Shown here: positions 33,288-43,843 of the stretch, one piece after another
Layout: the number at the start of each line of letters is the position of its first letter
Position numbering within the stretch: the first letter of the stretch is position 1
Assembly: GCA_015179045.1 (NCBI GenBank)
Contig: WHUZ01000006.1
Coordinates: 620,001-684,000 of the forward strand
Origin: Kalaharituber pfeilii
Lineage: Eukaryota > Ascomycota > Pezizomycetes > Pezizales > Pezizaceae
Reading direction: 5' to 3'
Length of the DNA: 64,000 nucleotides
The notes under the pieces: generated by a model
Told to the model about the DNA's origin: nothing
Database searches by the model: none
What the model saw: only the letters and a program-made list of their open reading frames with translations
Translations under genes and position numbers: made by a program

Positions 33288-34336
33288 CTACACCTCCGCA
33301 TTCACCTCCCCAAATCTATACTGCGCCCAACTCATCGACATCTCCGGAAACGTCCACACCCTCTCCGCCGGCTCCCGCGGCAACATATATTGGGAGCAAG
33401 TGATCAAACTCTGGGTGCGCCTTTCTCGCATCCGGCCGCTTCAGCAGCTCCTCCATTGCGTGCTTGCGCTCCTCGCCGGGCTTAGTGTCAGCGACAGCAG
33501 CTTTCAGGGCGGCGTCAAAGGTGTGGACGTAGTCGAGAGTCTTTTTAGTGCCAAGGGTGAAGCGGAGGTCACGGAGGTTGTGGACCTGCGAAACGAGATG
33601 TTATGAGTCATGGCATTGGAGGGGATTTTGGGGGAGGGGGCGTACCGCCATGCCAGAGCAGACCACCATGTAACCCTGCTCGCGCAAACTTGCGACAGCC
33701 TTTCCTAGGTTGTAATGTTTCTCCGCGTCTTCATTATCATACAAGGACACCTGGACGATGGGGGCCTTGAGCGGGTTCTTTTCCGGGTCGAACACTGTAC
33801 CGCCGGATATCAGACACCTGAGCCCAAGGTTGTAAATTTGTACAGGGTAACTTACTGCACTTAAACCCAGCCCAAACGCCATGATCTATATCTCGTTTCA
33901 CGCCTTCCGCTTTAATGCCGGCATTCTCCAGTAGCCCTAGGACCTTCTCTGCAAGCTCCCTGCTTCCGCTGTGCGGGTACTTCTCCTTATAGTAATGCTA
34001 TATTTCCCATAAAGTCAGCTCCTAATGTTCCTGAATGCATACATCCACCATCGTATGGCAACAACAGGGAAAAATACTAACATCCGGAAACCCATAAAAA
34101 TCATAAATCAGTCCATCTCCCTCATCCACATTAACCAGCACCCGATTCTTGCCTCCCTGCCAATGCGCACTAAACACTACGACGCCCTTCGCGCCCCCCG
34201 GGACTGCAGCAAGCGCAGCCGTGATTTGCGTTCCGAGGCGGCCGAGCGCCGAGAAGGCCGGATGCAGTGTGTCGTACATGATGTTGGGGCCGCCATGGGA
34301 GATGAAGTAGATGGGAGTCTTTGCGGTTGTGGCCAT
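33288..34336 (-). CDS. DODA-type extradiol aromatic ring-opening dioxygenase, with apparent frameshift
   Basis: Member of the LigB/DODA (4,5-DOPA dioxygenase, YgiD-like) superfamily, metal-dependent enzymes that open catechol-type rings. Exons 34336-34082, 33997-33856, 33794-33646 and 33585-33288 would give about 280 aa; introns are 60-84 bp. Metal-site motifs are visible: S-H-G-G-P-N near residue 14, F-S-A-H-W near 63, D-H-G-V-W, and S-G-M-A-V-H-N-L-R across the last intron. In exon 4 the conserved frame carries H-P-E-F-D-H-L-L-P-I-Y-V-A-A-G-A, then needs a one-base shift near 33373-33390 to reach R-V-W-T-F-P-E and the conserved W-A-Q-Y-R-F-G ending (stop 33290-33288). Unshifted, it stops at 33318-33316 and lacks that end. 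The cause could be mutation or sequence error. Confidence 0.85.
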
Positions 34337-35369
34337 TGCGGAGATGGGCGGTGGAGGAGGGGGATTTGAGGATGATGGTTGCAGCGGTGGGGGGGCTGGT
34401 GATGCGGCAGATGCGACCCGGCGGGCGTGGGTCGCGATTTGCGACGGAGGTCGCCGTAGGACTCGGTAGTGCCGCGGTCGGTGATATGCAGACGAATAGA
34501 GCTACTGCCGTACTAGGTGGTACTTACTTACACAGACGGGTATGAAAAGGGAAAAAGGGAAAAAGAAGAGGTAAGTTCAAAAGTCAACTAATCAAGCTCT
34601 TTTGAATTTGTGTGATATCGTTCCGATGTCCAATTGTAGGAGAAGCCTTCAAGCTCGAGATTCAACCGAAGACTGGAGATAAGAGATAAAGGCCGGTATT
34701 GTTACCTCAGTTTCCGTCACGAATCTTGTTTGAATATCTATATATTCCGTCAAAGCTTTATAGATCCCCCCACTTGCCAAAGATATATATAAGCAGGAAG
34801 CTACTTAATCTAAGCAGTTCTCATATGATAATTAGAGTAACTTTACTTAGCTAGCTCGAATTATCTCATGCGCGACTGTAACTTGCAACTGCAAATGCTT
34901 AACTAAACCTTACTCAACCATCAGCCGGCCGTTACAAACGCAAGCTAACCTCTGCTTTGAAATCCAACAGACACTGGACTACCTTAACTTTGGGGTGCGG
35001 GTAACGTTTGGTTTGCCTTTTTGAGGATCCGATTTTCTCGAAGTAGCAGTTCTCGGGTTATATGTTGCGTATGTACGTGTATGAGTAAGAATTTGCTAAT
35101 TTTTGGCTTTCCCGAACCTGGCTCTTCTTTCGTAAAAAGTTGATTCTCAAGTCGTCTGGAACTAGCTGTAGATCTCAAGCTCATTAGGTCATCCGACTTC
35201 AATATTGTGCCACAAAGCAAAGCGAACAAAAACAACAATTCACCCGTGAATTCAAATCAACATATAAAACGAATGTCATCAACACAAGTTAACTCAAATT
35301 AGAAAAATGCACCAAAAGTTCCAGAACAACGAAAGAAAGGGATATCAATGCAAAACGCAGCAGGGCAAG

Positions 35370-35400
<31 letters not shown>

Positions 35401-35743
35401 AATAGGACAATAATGTTACAAAATAAAAGGAACCCTCAACAAAATGTTGTTGAGACTGCCTTGTGACCATGCAAAGAACGAAAGGGATTCAGAAAGAAAT
35501 GGAAGAACAAAACGCAGATAAACATGCACATATACACACACAAACCAAATGAAAACAATTACAAATACACTTTGTTACATCCATAACCCCTATCCAGCCC
35601 GTCAGAAAGAAAATAAACAATCCTTCACCACTAATTTACCGCTTTTTATCACGTTTCCCCCACCAGATGATTACTTATTTACACGCCTCATTCATTTCAC
35701 CCATTAACCGCGCATAAGACTTCCCTTTCCTATACCTCCCCTC
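34337..35743. other. Intergenic; poly-A tract
   Basis: Upstream region of DODA and 3' flank of SKT5. It holds a 29 nt poly-A run (35370-35398). A minus frame at 35238-34984 is unsupported. Confidence 0.5.
35370..35398. repeat. Poly-A homopolymer (29 nt)
   Basis: Uninterrupted A run in the 3' flank of the Chs4/Skt5 gene. No target-site duplication was looked for beyond the immediate flanks. Confidence 0.9.
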
Positions 35744-38700
35744 TCACATAATGGAACAGTCATCGTTGCTCTTGACATTAGATCTCGAGAGTCGCTCTCG
35801 AGACTTCTGCTGCCCCGAACCTCCCTTCTTCAAATCTCTTAACCTTTCTTGTGCTTTGGGGAACCCCTGACCTATCCTAATTGTTAGCATCAAACCCACC
35901 CTCTTGTCTGCAATCGCAGTCCCTCGAAGTGCGAAAGAAGAAATACTTACTTGCGGCCTTATAATACCATCGCTTCGCTTCCTCCAAATTAGGTGGAACC
36001 CCAAACCCAGATTCTGTAAGGTGCCCGACCGCATACTCTGCCTTCATTAATCCCTTCTCCGCAGCCCGTCGGGCCCAAAGATATGCCTCTGTATCACTCT
36101 GTTCTAGTACTCCCTCAGCTCCAGTGAGATACCACCCGCTGAGCGCAAGTTCACTATCCGGTTCTCCTTTCATTGCTGCACGACTATACCATGCAATGCT
36201 CTTCCGTGGGTCAATTGGACAGCCCATAAGACCAAATTCATAGGCATGCCCAAGCCTAAACTGCGATGGAGCATATCCTAATTCTGCTGCTTTGGTAAAT
36301 AGCTCCCGAGCATAATTGTGGTCCGGAATAATGTATTGGTCTCGGCCATCTGCGCGCTCGTAAAGAAGGCCCTAGGCTAGGTTAGCAATCATCCCTAACG
36401 AATTGCAATAGTAGCTATGTACCAATTCGTGAAGCGCATGTGGGTTATCGGCATCAGCCTGATCCGCAGCCCGTTTCAACCAAGATAGTGCATCTCGAGT
36501 GCTCTTTGGTTGACCAAGCAAGCCCTTTAGCAGGATAATACCTAGTGTAGGAGTTAGCCTTCCCACACCAAACCTTATTTCTCAGGTGACCTACCAAGCT
36601 TATACATCGCACCAGTATCACCTAATGATGCAGCCTTCTTATACCATTGAACAGATTTTATAGGATCTTTCTTAGTACCAGCACCAATTTCACAACAAAC
36701 TGACGCTCATCAGCCACTTGCCTACATCAACACTTGTCGAGTAAAAGCTTACCTGCTGTTCTATACGCTGATGGTGCATGGTTCAATTTGGCCGCAGATT
36801 GATACAAGCTGAACGCCCGTTCTCGGTCGACTTGTAATCCCAGAGCCCCATCACCGTGGCACTGAGCCAAGAAAAACATGGCTTCAGGGTAAGGATGTGA
36901 CTATCCACAAAAAGTCAGCTCAATATCTTGCAGATACAATTTCCTGAATTTGGAATTACCCCATTTGCCAACTTCTTTATTATCTTATGCCCATCAAATA
37001 TGTAATTTTCTCTATTCTTTTTCATTGTCTTAGCATCTGCCCTTCCTCCTTCGTCAGCAAGGACGTCTGCGGCCTCGATGTACTTCTTTGCAAGAGCCAG
37101 CTGCAGGGCTTGATCATTGGGAGCAACTTTTGCCATCTGTATCGCCTTCTCTAGCTCCAATTGAGTAAGAGGGCCCTTAGGAGGAGGTATTTGCTGCAAC
37201 CTATTGTCAATACTTCCCCTAGGAGTATATTGACGAACTGGGGGTGGGTGGCCCATCGGTGGCGGCCCTTGATCTTGCATTAAGCCAGGCCTGGTCGGCG
37301 CTGGATGTTCTGGTAGTGCATCTGGATTTGAGGATCTATTGCTTTGCACTGGTGAGGGATGATGGGGCAGCGAGTCACCGGACTGCATTCGTAATGGATA
37401 AAGTTGGGGTGGTCCATTTTGTTGAAAAGACTGTTGTGCACCATTAGGTGGGTAGCCCTGGGGTAGACCGGTTGGAGGCCCATTTGACAGCCCAGGAGGT
37501 GGTGACTGTGCTTGGCGCTGCCCAGGAGCAGGAGTCTTTACTCTTAGTACTGGTGGTAGCTCTGCTTGTGTGGGAAACGTTCCAGGCCTAGGACTAATAG
37601 GCAAGGGTGGCATATCCCCAGGCATTTCCACAGGAGCCATTTGGTCACTCTGAGAATATCCACTCTGGTTACTATCCCTGAAATTGGTCTGGAAAGAGCC
37701 GCCTTTGAGATTTGGGTGACTACGGCTCCTATGAGCGTGAGCAACAAAAGAGGCGTTTGAATTTGGCTGAGGGGCCTCCCACGCTGGGTCAAACCCCTCA
37801 ATATAATTTTTAGGCGGCCCAGCTTGTGCAAGTGCCTCAGATCCGCGGCGCCCACCTTGGTAGTATTGAGATTCAGCAGGTCCACCGTATTGTTGATCAG
37901 ACCCGTCATAATATGAATCAAGAACATCATTTACTTGATATTCATACTGCTCCGGCATATTATATCCTCCTCGGAAACTGTAACCTGCTGGTTGTACATT
38001 GTGTTCCATTGTGGGTGGTGGCTGTTGCCCATATCCACCAGGCCCAGAGTAATTATTCGGATCATGCTGCGGTATAACTCTTGACTGTTGCTGTTGGTTG
38101 GGCATAGGCGGGGGAGGGGGCATATAATCGTTGCTCCGAGCAGGCATTGTCATGCTCCTCTGCGGGGGTGCATTTCCTGACACAGCCCTCCGCAGTGGTG
38201 GTCCTACATTACCATACTGCTGCCCTCCATTCCATCCATCCTGAGGCGGACCTCCATTATAATTTCGTATTGGGGGTGGTGGACCTTGTCTCTGGTATCC
38301 TTGAGGTGGTGCACCTTGGTGTGGGCCGCTTAGTGGAGGTCCATAACCACGTCCAGGCACTTGCCTCTGTGGAGGCTGCCGGTGAGGCCCGTTCATTGAT
38401 GGATAGTTTCCATTCTGGGGCGGGGGCCGTTGCTGTGGCGGAGGCCCTCCCATTGGCCCGCCATACCTGCCATCTTGTTGTTGCTGTAACTGTTGCTGTT
38501 GCTGTTGCTGTTGTTGTTGCTGCTGTTGTTGCTGTTGTTGTTGTTGTTGTTGTGGTGGTGGTGGTGGTCTTCCCATCCCGTTAGGTGGAGGGGGACGCTG
38601 CTGTTGCTGCGGTGGTGGGTATGGACCTACATAATTTCTTCCATCATTTAGGTTCATATTCATCATCCCATCTTCTAAGCCGGATCGGTTTGGACCAGGA

Positions 38701-39141
38701 TGCATATCATACGAGCCGTTTTGCATGTACTGCTGCTGTTGCTGTGGTGGGGGAAGGCGTCCGTTTCCCGTTGTTTGGGCGTCTGTATAAGCTTCATCAG
38801 CGACTGGGAACAGTCGAATTTGGGAAGGTGGTGGGGAAGCTTTGAGTCTCACTAGGTGGGGGTCCTCCATATCCTCCTCGTCCTCCCCCACCGCCGTCAT
38901 AGCCACCGCGGCCAGGCCCAGGCCCAGGCCCGCCGTCCATTGCCTGTGGGGGGGGGCCATTTCCATAGTTCCTAACCGGGGGTGGGCGCGGATTCATTGG
39001 GCGCTGTGCACCTGGTGGAGGACCATGATTTGGCGGAGGACCATGATTCTGCTGCCGCATTTGGGGCTCCTCATAGTATTGGTCGCCATAAAAAGGTTGC
39101 TGCTGGAGCGACGGATATGGCCCCTGCTGTGCGTATGCCAT
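35744..39141 (-). CDS. Chitin synthase activator Chs4/Skt5 family, Sel1 repeats, CaaX box
   Basis: Chs4/Skt5 proteins tether and activate chitin synthase III at the plasma membrane. Seven minus-strand exons (39141-38853, 38803-36960, 36900-36753, 36699-36595, 36541-36423, 36371-35951, 35871-35744) encode 1017 aa; introns are 49-79 bp. The first ~640 residues are Pro/Gln/Gly-rich and disordered, with a Gln tract at about 180-206. Sel1-like TPR repeats follow from the end of exon 2 through exon 6 (Y-P-E-A-M-F-F-L-A-Q-C-H-G-D-G; E-I-G-A-G-T; V-Q-W-Y-K-K-A-A; A-W-Y-S-R-A-A; A-K-R-W-Y-Y-K-A-A). The final exon is basic and ends C-S-I-M, a CaaX prenylation signal as in yeast Skt5. For intron 6 only the later AG (before 35871) avoids an immediate stop. 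Confidence 0.93.
38474..38557. repeat. CAG/CAA repeat encoding polyglutamine
   Basis: Interrupted CAA/CAG triplets on the coding (minus) strand give a nearly pure Gln run of about 25 residues within the disordered N-terminal half of the Chs4/Skt5 protein. Length polymorphism is likely. Confidence 0.9.
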
Positions 39142-39850
39142 TGTGACGGCTGCTGGTGAAATTCACGCTGGGGGAGGGGGGGGGGGGGGTTGCTTTCTCT
39201 TTGAACACAGGGCCGAGGAAGGGCGAATGGTGATTGAGTTTGGGGGCGGCCGCGTTTGGGGCGGTCCGACGCTTGCAGAGGTAGTCCTGCACGGGGGGGG
39301 TGCAGTGGGCTGCGCCGAAGGAGAGCACGTACTAGGAGACAAAAAGGCGCAAAAGAAGTGAAACGATTTCACAGGGTATCTAAATATTGGCGGCAAGTAG
39401 GGGTATACTCGGTCAGGATATTGCCGCTGCATTCAACAACAAAAGTCGCATGGGAAGCGTCGCGAAACGTAGAGAGGCAGAGTTCAGGTACGCAGTGGCA
39501 GCGCGCAGTTCGGGTCGCTGGCTCTCAACGGGAGGGGGGGGACAGGAGCGGAGCGCTGGGTGGTGGTGACACGGCTTGCTTGCGCGGGCCAACGCAGGGC
39601 TGCGGGAAGCAGCGTGGGCAGGGACTGTGGGCCGCGAGGCGGGGGGCCAATACGCGGGGCCCGCGGGGCCAGCGGCGCTCACGCTTCAGGGTCCTATGAT
39701 GCAGCGGGCGGGCTACAAGCCATGCCCAGGACGCATGCTCCCGTCGAGCGCCGCTCTCCTCTAGCACTCGACGATCGTTCTCGTACAGCGCAGGGCACAA
39801 TCCGCGGCCGCACGGAGGCATCCATCCGGACGCATCACGGCGCGGCCGCC

Positions 39851-39930
39851 CAGCAAGCACAGCAATAGCAAGCACAGCAATAGCAATAGCAAGCACAGCA
39901 ATAGCAAGCGCAGCAAGCGCAGCAAGCGCC
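39851..39930. repeat. Short tandem repeats (CAGCAATAG / CAGCAAGCG units)
   Basis: Alternating AGCAATAGCA and AGCACAGCA/AGCGCAGCA units over about 80 bases in the GC-rich island upstream of the Chs4/Skt5 gene. Open in several frames on both strands, but not coding. Confidence 0.8.
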
Positions 39931-40999
39931 GTACCGTACTGCACGGCAGCTGCGCTGCCTGCGTGCAGACGGCGCACGAGAGCGGGGAATGAGGGGCGTA
40001 GCTACGAGAGCCCGCAGTGTGGGCGCACAGCTCGAGCGCCGCTCGCCTCTGTAGGAACAGCAGAGGCGCGGTGACACGGCAGCGCCGGCGCGCTCGAGTG
40101 CTGTCTGTGCTAGCAGGTAGGACAGGATACGATAGGATACGATAGGCAGGCACATGGACGAGCTGTGCGCTGCATCTCTGCGACAAACGCTAGCCAATAT
40201 GCTATGTAAGTGATCCAGCCAGGGGACCCATTGTTGGTTACGAGACTGGACCATGATGTGCTATTCAAGACAAGACTGTGCATCGAAGCAGCCGATCATT
40301 TGCGCTCCGGCAAACTGGATTGGAGCCCTACAAAGACGCAATTGTTGATCTCATAAAATAACCCTGATGGCCTCACAAACATCCCTGACGCCGCCCCTTT
40401 GAAATGTAGCTCTGCATTTGATTATTGGCAAAATACGGTATGTTCATCTCTTATCTTATTATCCTTGGACGATACCTCGCTACAGGTTCACGCTGGACCC
40501 AATATAGTTGCTCAGTATTTCTATACTTTCCAGAGCTTCACCCCCCCCCCCCCGCCCCCGGTATACCACTGCACCCAGCGCGCTCCGGATTGTGATCATG
40601 CACCGAAGCCGAAGTGATGTAGCTCATACAGCAATGTATTGTCTGCGCTGGCGGCAACCCTTGCCCTGTCTTTTCCGCCGTCACAACTAGACGATCCCAA
40701 GTGGAGGAAGCATCGACTGCAAGGAACATGAAAGAGAATCTTTCAGCCGTGTTCCTTGCATACTTAACGTGTGCAATATATTGAAACCACCATTTAGGCT
40801 TCGGAAATACTCCTTGTTTTCCTATCTGTGCCTCTTCAAATGTTGCTTTATATATCAAGCCGGGGGAAATATTTTGGAGTCTGGTATGCAAATAATTTCG
40901 AATTTCGTGAGCCGATACAAGCTACGAGCTATTCTCGTGCCCAGACTAATCCTTCGCCTTAGCCTGTGGCAGGAAAGCTCCTATTTAGTTGAACCTAGC

Positions 41000-41560
41000 T
41001 AGACGAGCTACCAAAGAGCCCCAATCCAGATACTTTGCTGCTGCCGTGGCTACAATCACTGCTGCTGTCATGGCTGCTGTTTTGGGTTCTATTTTGGGAA
41101 CCATTTGATAGCTTTTATACCCGTGCAAACAGCTATTTTGGCAATCATCTCGACAGCCGTTTTGACTGCTGTTTTGATGGTCAGCTCGACAGCTATTTGG
41201 AGAGCCATTTCAGCAACCTTTTGACGGTCATTTCGGAAGCTGTTTTGACAGTCGTTTCAGCAACTGTTTTGATGGTCACTTCACACCTGTTTTGGCGACT
41301 GTTTTGTACCTGTTCCAGACCAGCTATCTACACAATTATTATCTAGTTACATTATGCTGCATAGTTATTTCCTCAACCTGCATTGATACGTTTTACCATT
41401 ATATCATAGAAGGAAGTTCAGAGAATGCAAAGGGCTGCCAAGTGCTGGATATCTAGAAGTAGGAAAAAGTGCAATAGCCAGGCACCGTCGGGGACGTAAA
41501 ATAATAACAAATTAGTATATACTGCATAAAGCATACCGCATAATATGCATTAGTCAGGTG
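41000..41560. mobile_element. Decayed inverted-repeat element with degenerate ~15 bp repeats
   Basis: Its interior (about 41040-41320) is a string of degenerate ~15 bp units around CTGTTTTGACAG, comparable in style to the repeats inside the 9.5-10.5 kb element. The right edge (about 41508-41560) contains ATACTGCATA and ATAATATGCATTAGTC, matching the mirror of the 9.42-9.45 kb end. The left edge near 41025 has only CCAGATAC as a trace. I infer an old relative of the same TIR family. Confidence 0.45.
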
Positions 41561-42312
41561 TGAAACGACCTATTATATGATACTCCATACTCTTGGTGTG
41601 TTCCAGGCTCAGATATTCGCAACGATCAGGTACATTAGTAACCGTACCAATACTTGTAGCATTCTGCGCGATCCCTTTGCGAGTAATACGCTAGCTTCAT
41701 CGTACACATTTCATGCTATAGGGAATTTCGTCCATTGTATGATATTCCGAGGCGCGTAGATCATTCGCTTCGCTCCAGAAGGCTACTCGAGAAAGCTACC
41801 CCGGAGTGGACTCCCATATCCTTCGCTCCGTTCTTCTTTTTTTTCAACAGTAAAATGAATATGACGATCATAGTAGTCTTTTTTAGGAAACTCGTTTTAT
41901 TCATCTGAACAAACTCCCCCCAAGCAGAAAGTATCACCGGGCCAACTTACTGGTCGTTTGCTAGCACTCTGCGGTTGACTGGTAATGGAAGGATGCAAGT
42001 GCTACCCCGGCGGAAAATGAATGGCTCATGTTCCCTGGCTCAGGTTAAAGAACTTTGTTAGTAGCACTCTAGTTACGAATATTAGTTAGTGAGGTTCAGA
42101 AATGAAATAGGTTTACAGTACCTACTCGGTATGCATATGATTGGCATTAGACTCGATCCTTTGAAGTAACTGAATAACAGTTTGCTTGCCCAACAATGGG
42201 AATGTTGCGGATCAACGTAGCCTCATTCATTGCTGAATTTGAACTCTGGATAATGTATGTAATTGAAATTAGGCTATAGGCCAAGGTTTTTTGGGCAGGA
42301 TGTTGTGCCATA

Positions 42313-42392
42313 CTAGCCATTAAAATATGTATTCGGACAGGGGTACTAATGCACATTATGCGCTATGTCCGAATACATATTTTACTAGCTAG
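42313..42392. mobile_element. 80 bp palindromic MITE, copy 2
   Basis: Identical to copy 1 (32029-32108) except for one base in the left arm (CCATTAAAA instead of CCAGTAAAA). TA flanks both sides, consistent with a TA target duplication. Near-identity of two copies 10 kb apart suggests recent movement or duplication. Confidence 0.85.
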
Positions 42393-42947
42393 TATTGTAC
42401 GGAATATCAAAAGACTATGGTGTTGTCTGCATCGCTGATTGCTGACTGTTCTCGTGCCCAGACTCTATTGCTGACAGAGATTTGTGATCGTACTTAGGTA
42501 TCTCTGCACAGTCTCGTCGGTGCATGGAGGGGATAAGTTTTAGAAGTGGGATACGTCCTCTGTTACCCGCTGAGTAGTTGTGTCTTGGCGGAAACAAGCA
42601 CGTTCCAGAGGCTCAACGGTGCATGTATGCTACTCTACATTTTTGAATATCCATAGTTGTAAAGGATCAATCTGGAGACTTGATTGATCTCCGCTCGTAT
42701 CCCTGTATGCGAAATATCTGCCACAATAACCTTGTGGTGCCGTGCCGTTCCCATGAATCTCCCAACTCGTGCTCTAATGTGTACCTGCGCTAAGTACCTA
42801 TAAGCACCTTAGTGCATGAGGTGACATCAACATTTGAGACATCAAATCGAACCGCCAGATGCCATCAAACCAACACTACGACTCGATCCGTAATTAAAAC
42901 ATCTCAGAATCATCACCAACAGTAATAGACTACAAACCACAATCAAC

Positions 42948-43534
42948 ATGGGCTTTGAAAGAACCACCATACTAAAAATGGCTCTTGGGTATGCACAACC
43001 TCCAGCATGCTACCCCCTCCTGTCCACCAACTACCCCTCCAATCCCTCCCATCTTCCCGGTCCACCCCACCCCAACTCCTCGACACATGAAGGAACCCTC
43101 AAGCTAACATCACCTTTACTCTCTCCCCATCCAGTGGTGGGCTCGTCTTGATTGGCGGCCCTGCTTTAACCTACTACGTCATGCCGGAACCTGACGAGCT
43201 CTTCAAAGTATCTCCTGCGGCTCTTGATTCCACCTTCACTCCTGACATAACGACTACTAACTCACCTACTCAATCCCTTCACCCCCTACAGCGCTACAAT
43301 CCCGAACTCCAAAAACGTGCCCTCGCCGAACGTGAAGCTCGTATCGCTGCACACGCAGAGTTCATGCATAAGCTCGAGAAATATTCCAAGTCTGACAAGC
43401 CAATTTGGCAGTTGGCCGCTGAGGATCAGAAGAGACAGCGTGCGGAGGCCGCTGCTGAGCGGAAACGAGTCAGAGATGAGCTAGAGAGGCAGAAACAGGA
43501 GATATTGGAGGAACAGCGAAAAATAGCCAGCTGA
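42948..43534 (+). CDS. CBP4: Cbp4-like mitochondrial complex III assembly factor
   Basis: Cbp4 helps stabilise newly made cytochrome b in the inner membrane. Exons 42948-42988, 43135-43207 and 43292-43534 (introns 146 and 84 bp) encode 118 aa. An N-terminal membrane segment (A-L-G | G-G-L-V-L-I-G-G-P-A-L-T-Y-Y-V) is followed by the signature P-x-x-D-E-L-F-K-R-Y-N-P-E-L-Q-K-R and Y-S-K-S-D-K-P-I-W. A charged coiled coil then runs to the end. Motifs, size and topology all match the family. A tRNA-Pro lies 230 bp downstream on the other strand. Confidence 0.93.
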
Positions 43535-43764
43535 ACTGGAATTTAATGGTTGTTTTGCACCAAAATTTTGGGTTTTAGTTACCCCAATGGCGTCAGTTGC
43601 AGCAGGTTCGAATTGGCGGGGATGAAGCAAACTTGGGGAACACACGTTAGTTGCATAGAAAATTTCTATATCATATCTGGCTCGATCCAGATGCTTGATC
43701 AAATACAATTTTTAAAAAGAGATTCAATCAGCAAGATGCCAAAAGAGGCGAAGAAAAAGAAAAG

Positions 43765-43843
43765 GGCTCAATCGGGAATTGAACCCGAGACCTCTCGCAT
43801 TCGTCAACCCAAAGCGAGAATCATACGACTAGACCATTGAGCC
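43765..43843 (-). tRNA. tRNA-Pro(UGG) with short intron
   Basis: On the minus strand it begins GGCTCAATGGTCTAGTCGTA and ends CCCGATTGAGCC. The 7 bp acceptor stem GGCTCAA/TTGAGCC, the T arm (TCGGGTTCAATTCCCGA) and the anticodon stem CTCGC/GCGAG all pair. The anticodon loop holds TTTGGG, giving anticodon UGG. Eight extra bases (TTGACGAA) at the canonical 37/38 position are a tRNA intron. The mature length is about 71 nt plus CCA. Confidence 0.93.

Larger units (their letters stand above)
39142..42947. other. Intergenic; GC-rich island, repeats, element remnant
   Basis: The SKT5 upstream region starts with 14 G (39176-39189) and continues as a GC-rich island to about 40.25 kb, with an AGCAAGCACAGCAATAGC-type tandem (39851-39930). 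A C run (40541-40553), a decayed inverted-repeat element (about 41.0-41.56 kb) and a MITE (42313-42392) follow. No gene is supported; the many open frames in the GC-rich part are compositional. Confidence 0.5.

Noticed and set aside
38147..38584. 145-codon plus-strand ORF with poly-Val
   Set aside because: Antisense of the Gln-repeat exon of the Chs4/Skt5 gene.
39256..40254. Cluster of long ORFs on both strands upstream of the Chs4/Skt5 gene
   Set aside because: GC-rich and tandem-repeat DNA with all frames open; Ala/Cys/Arg composition is not protein-like.
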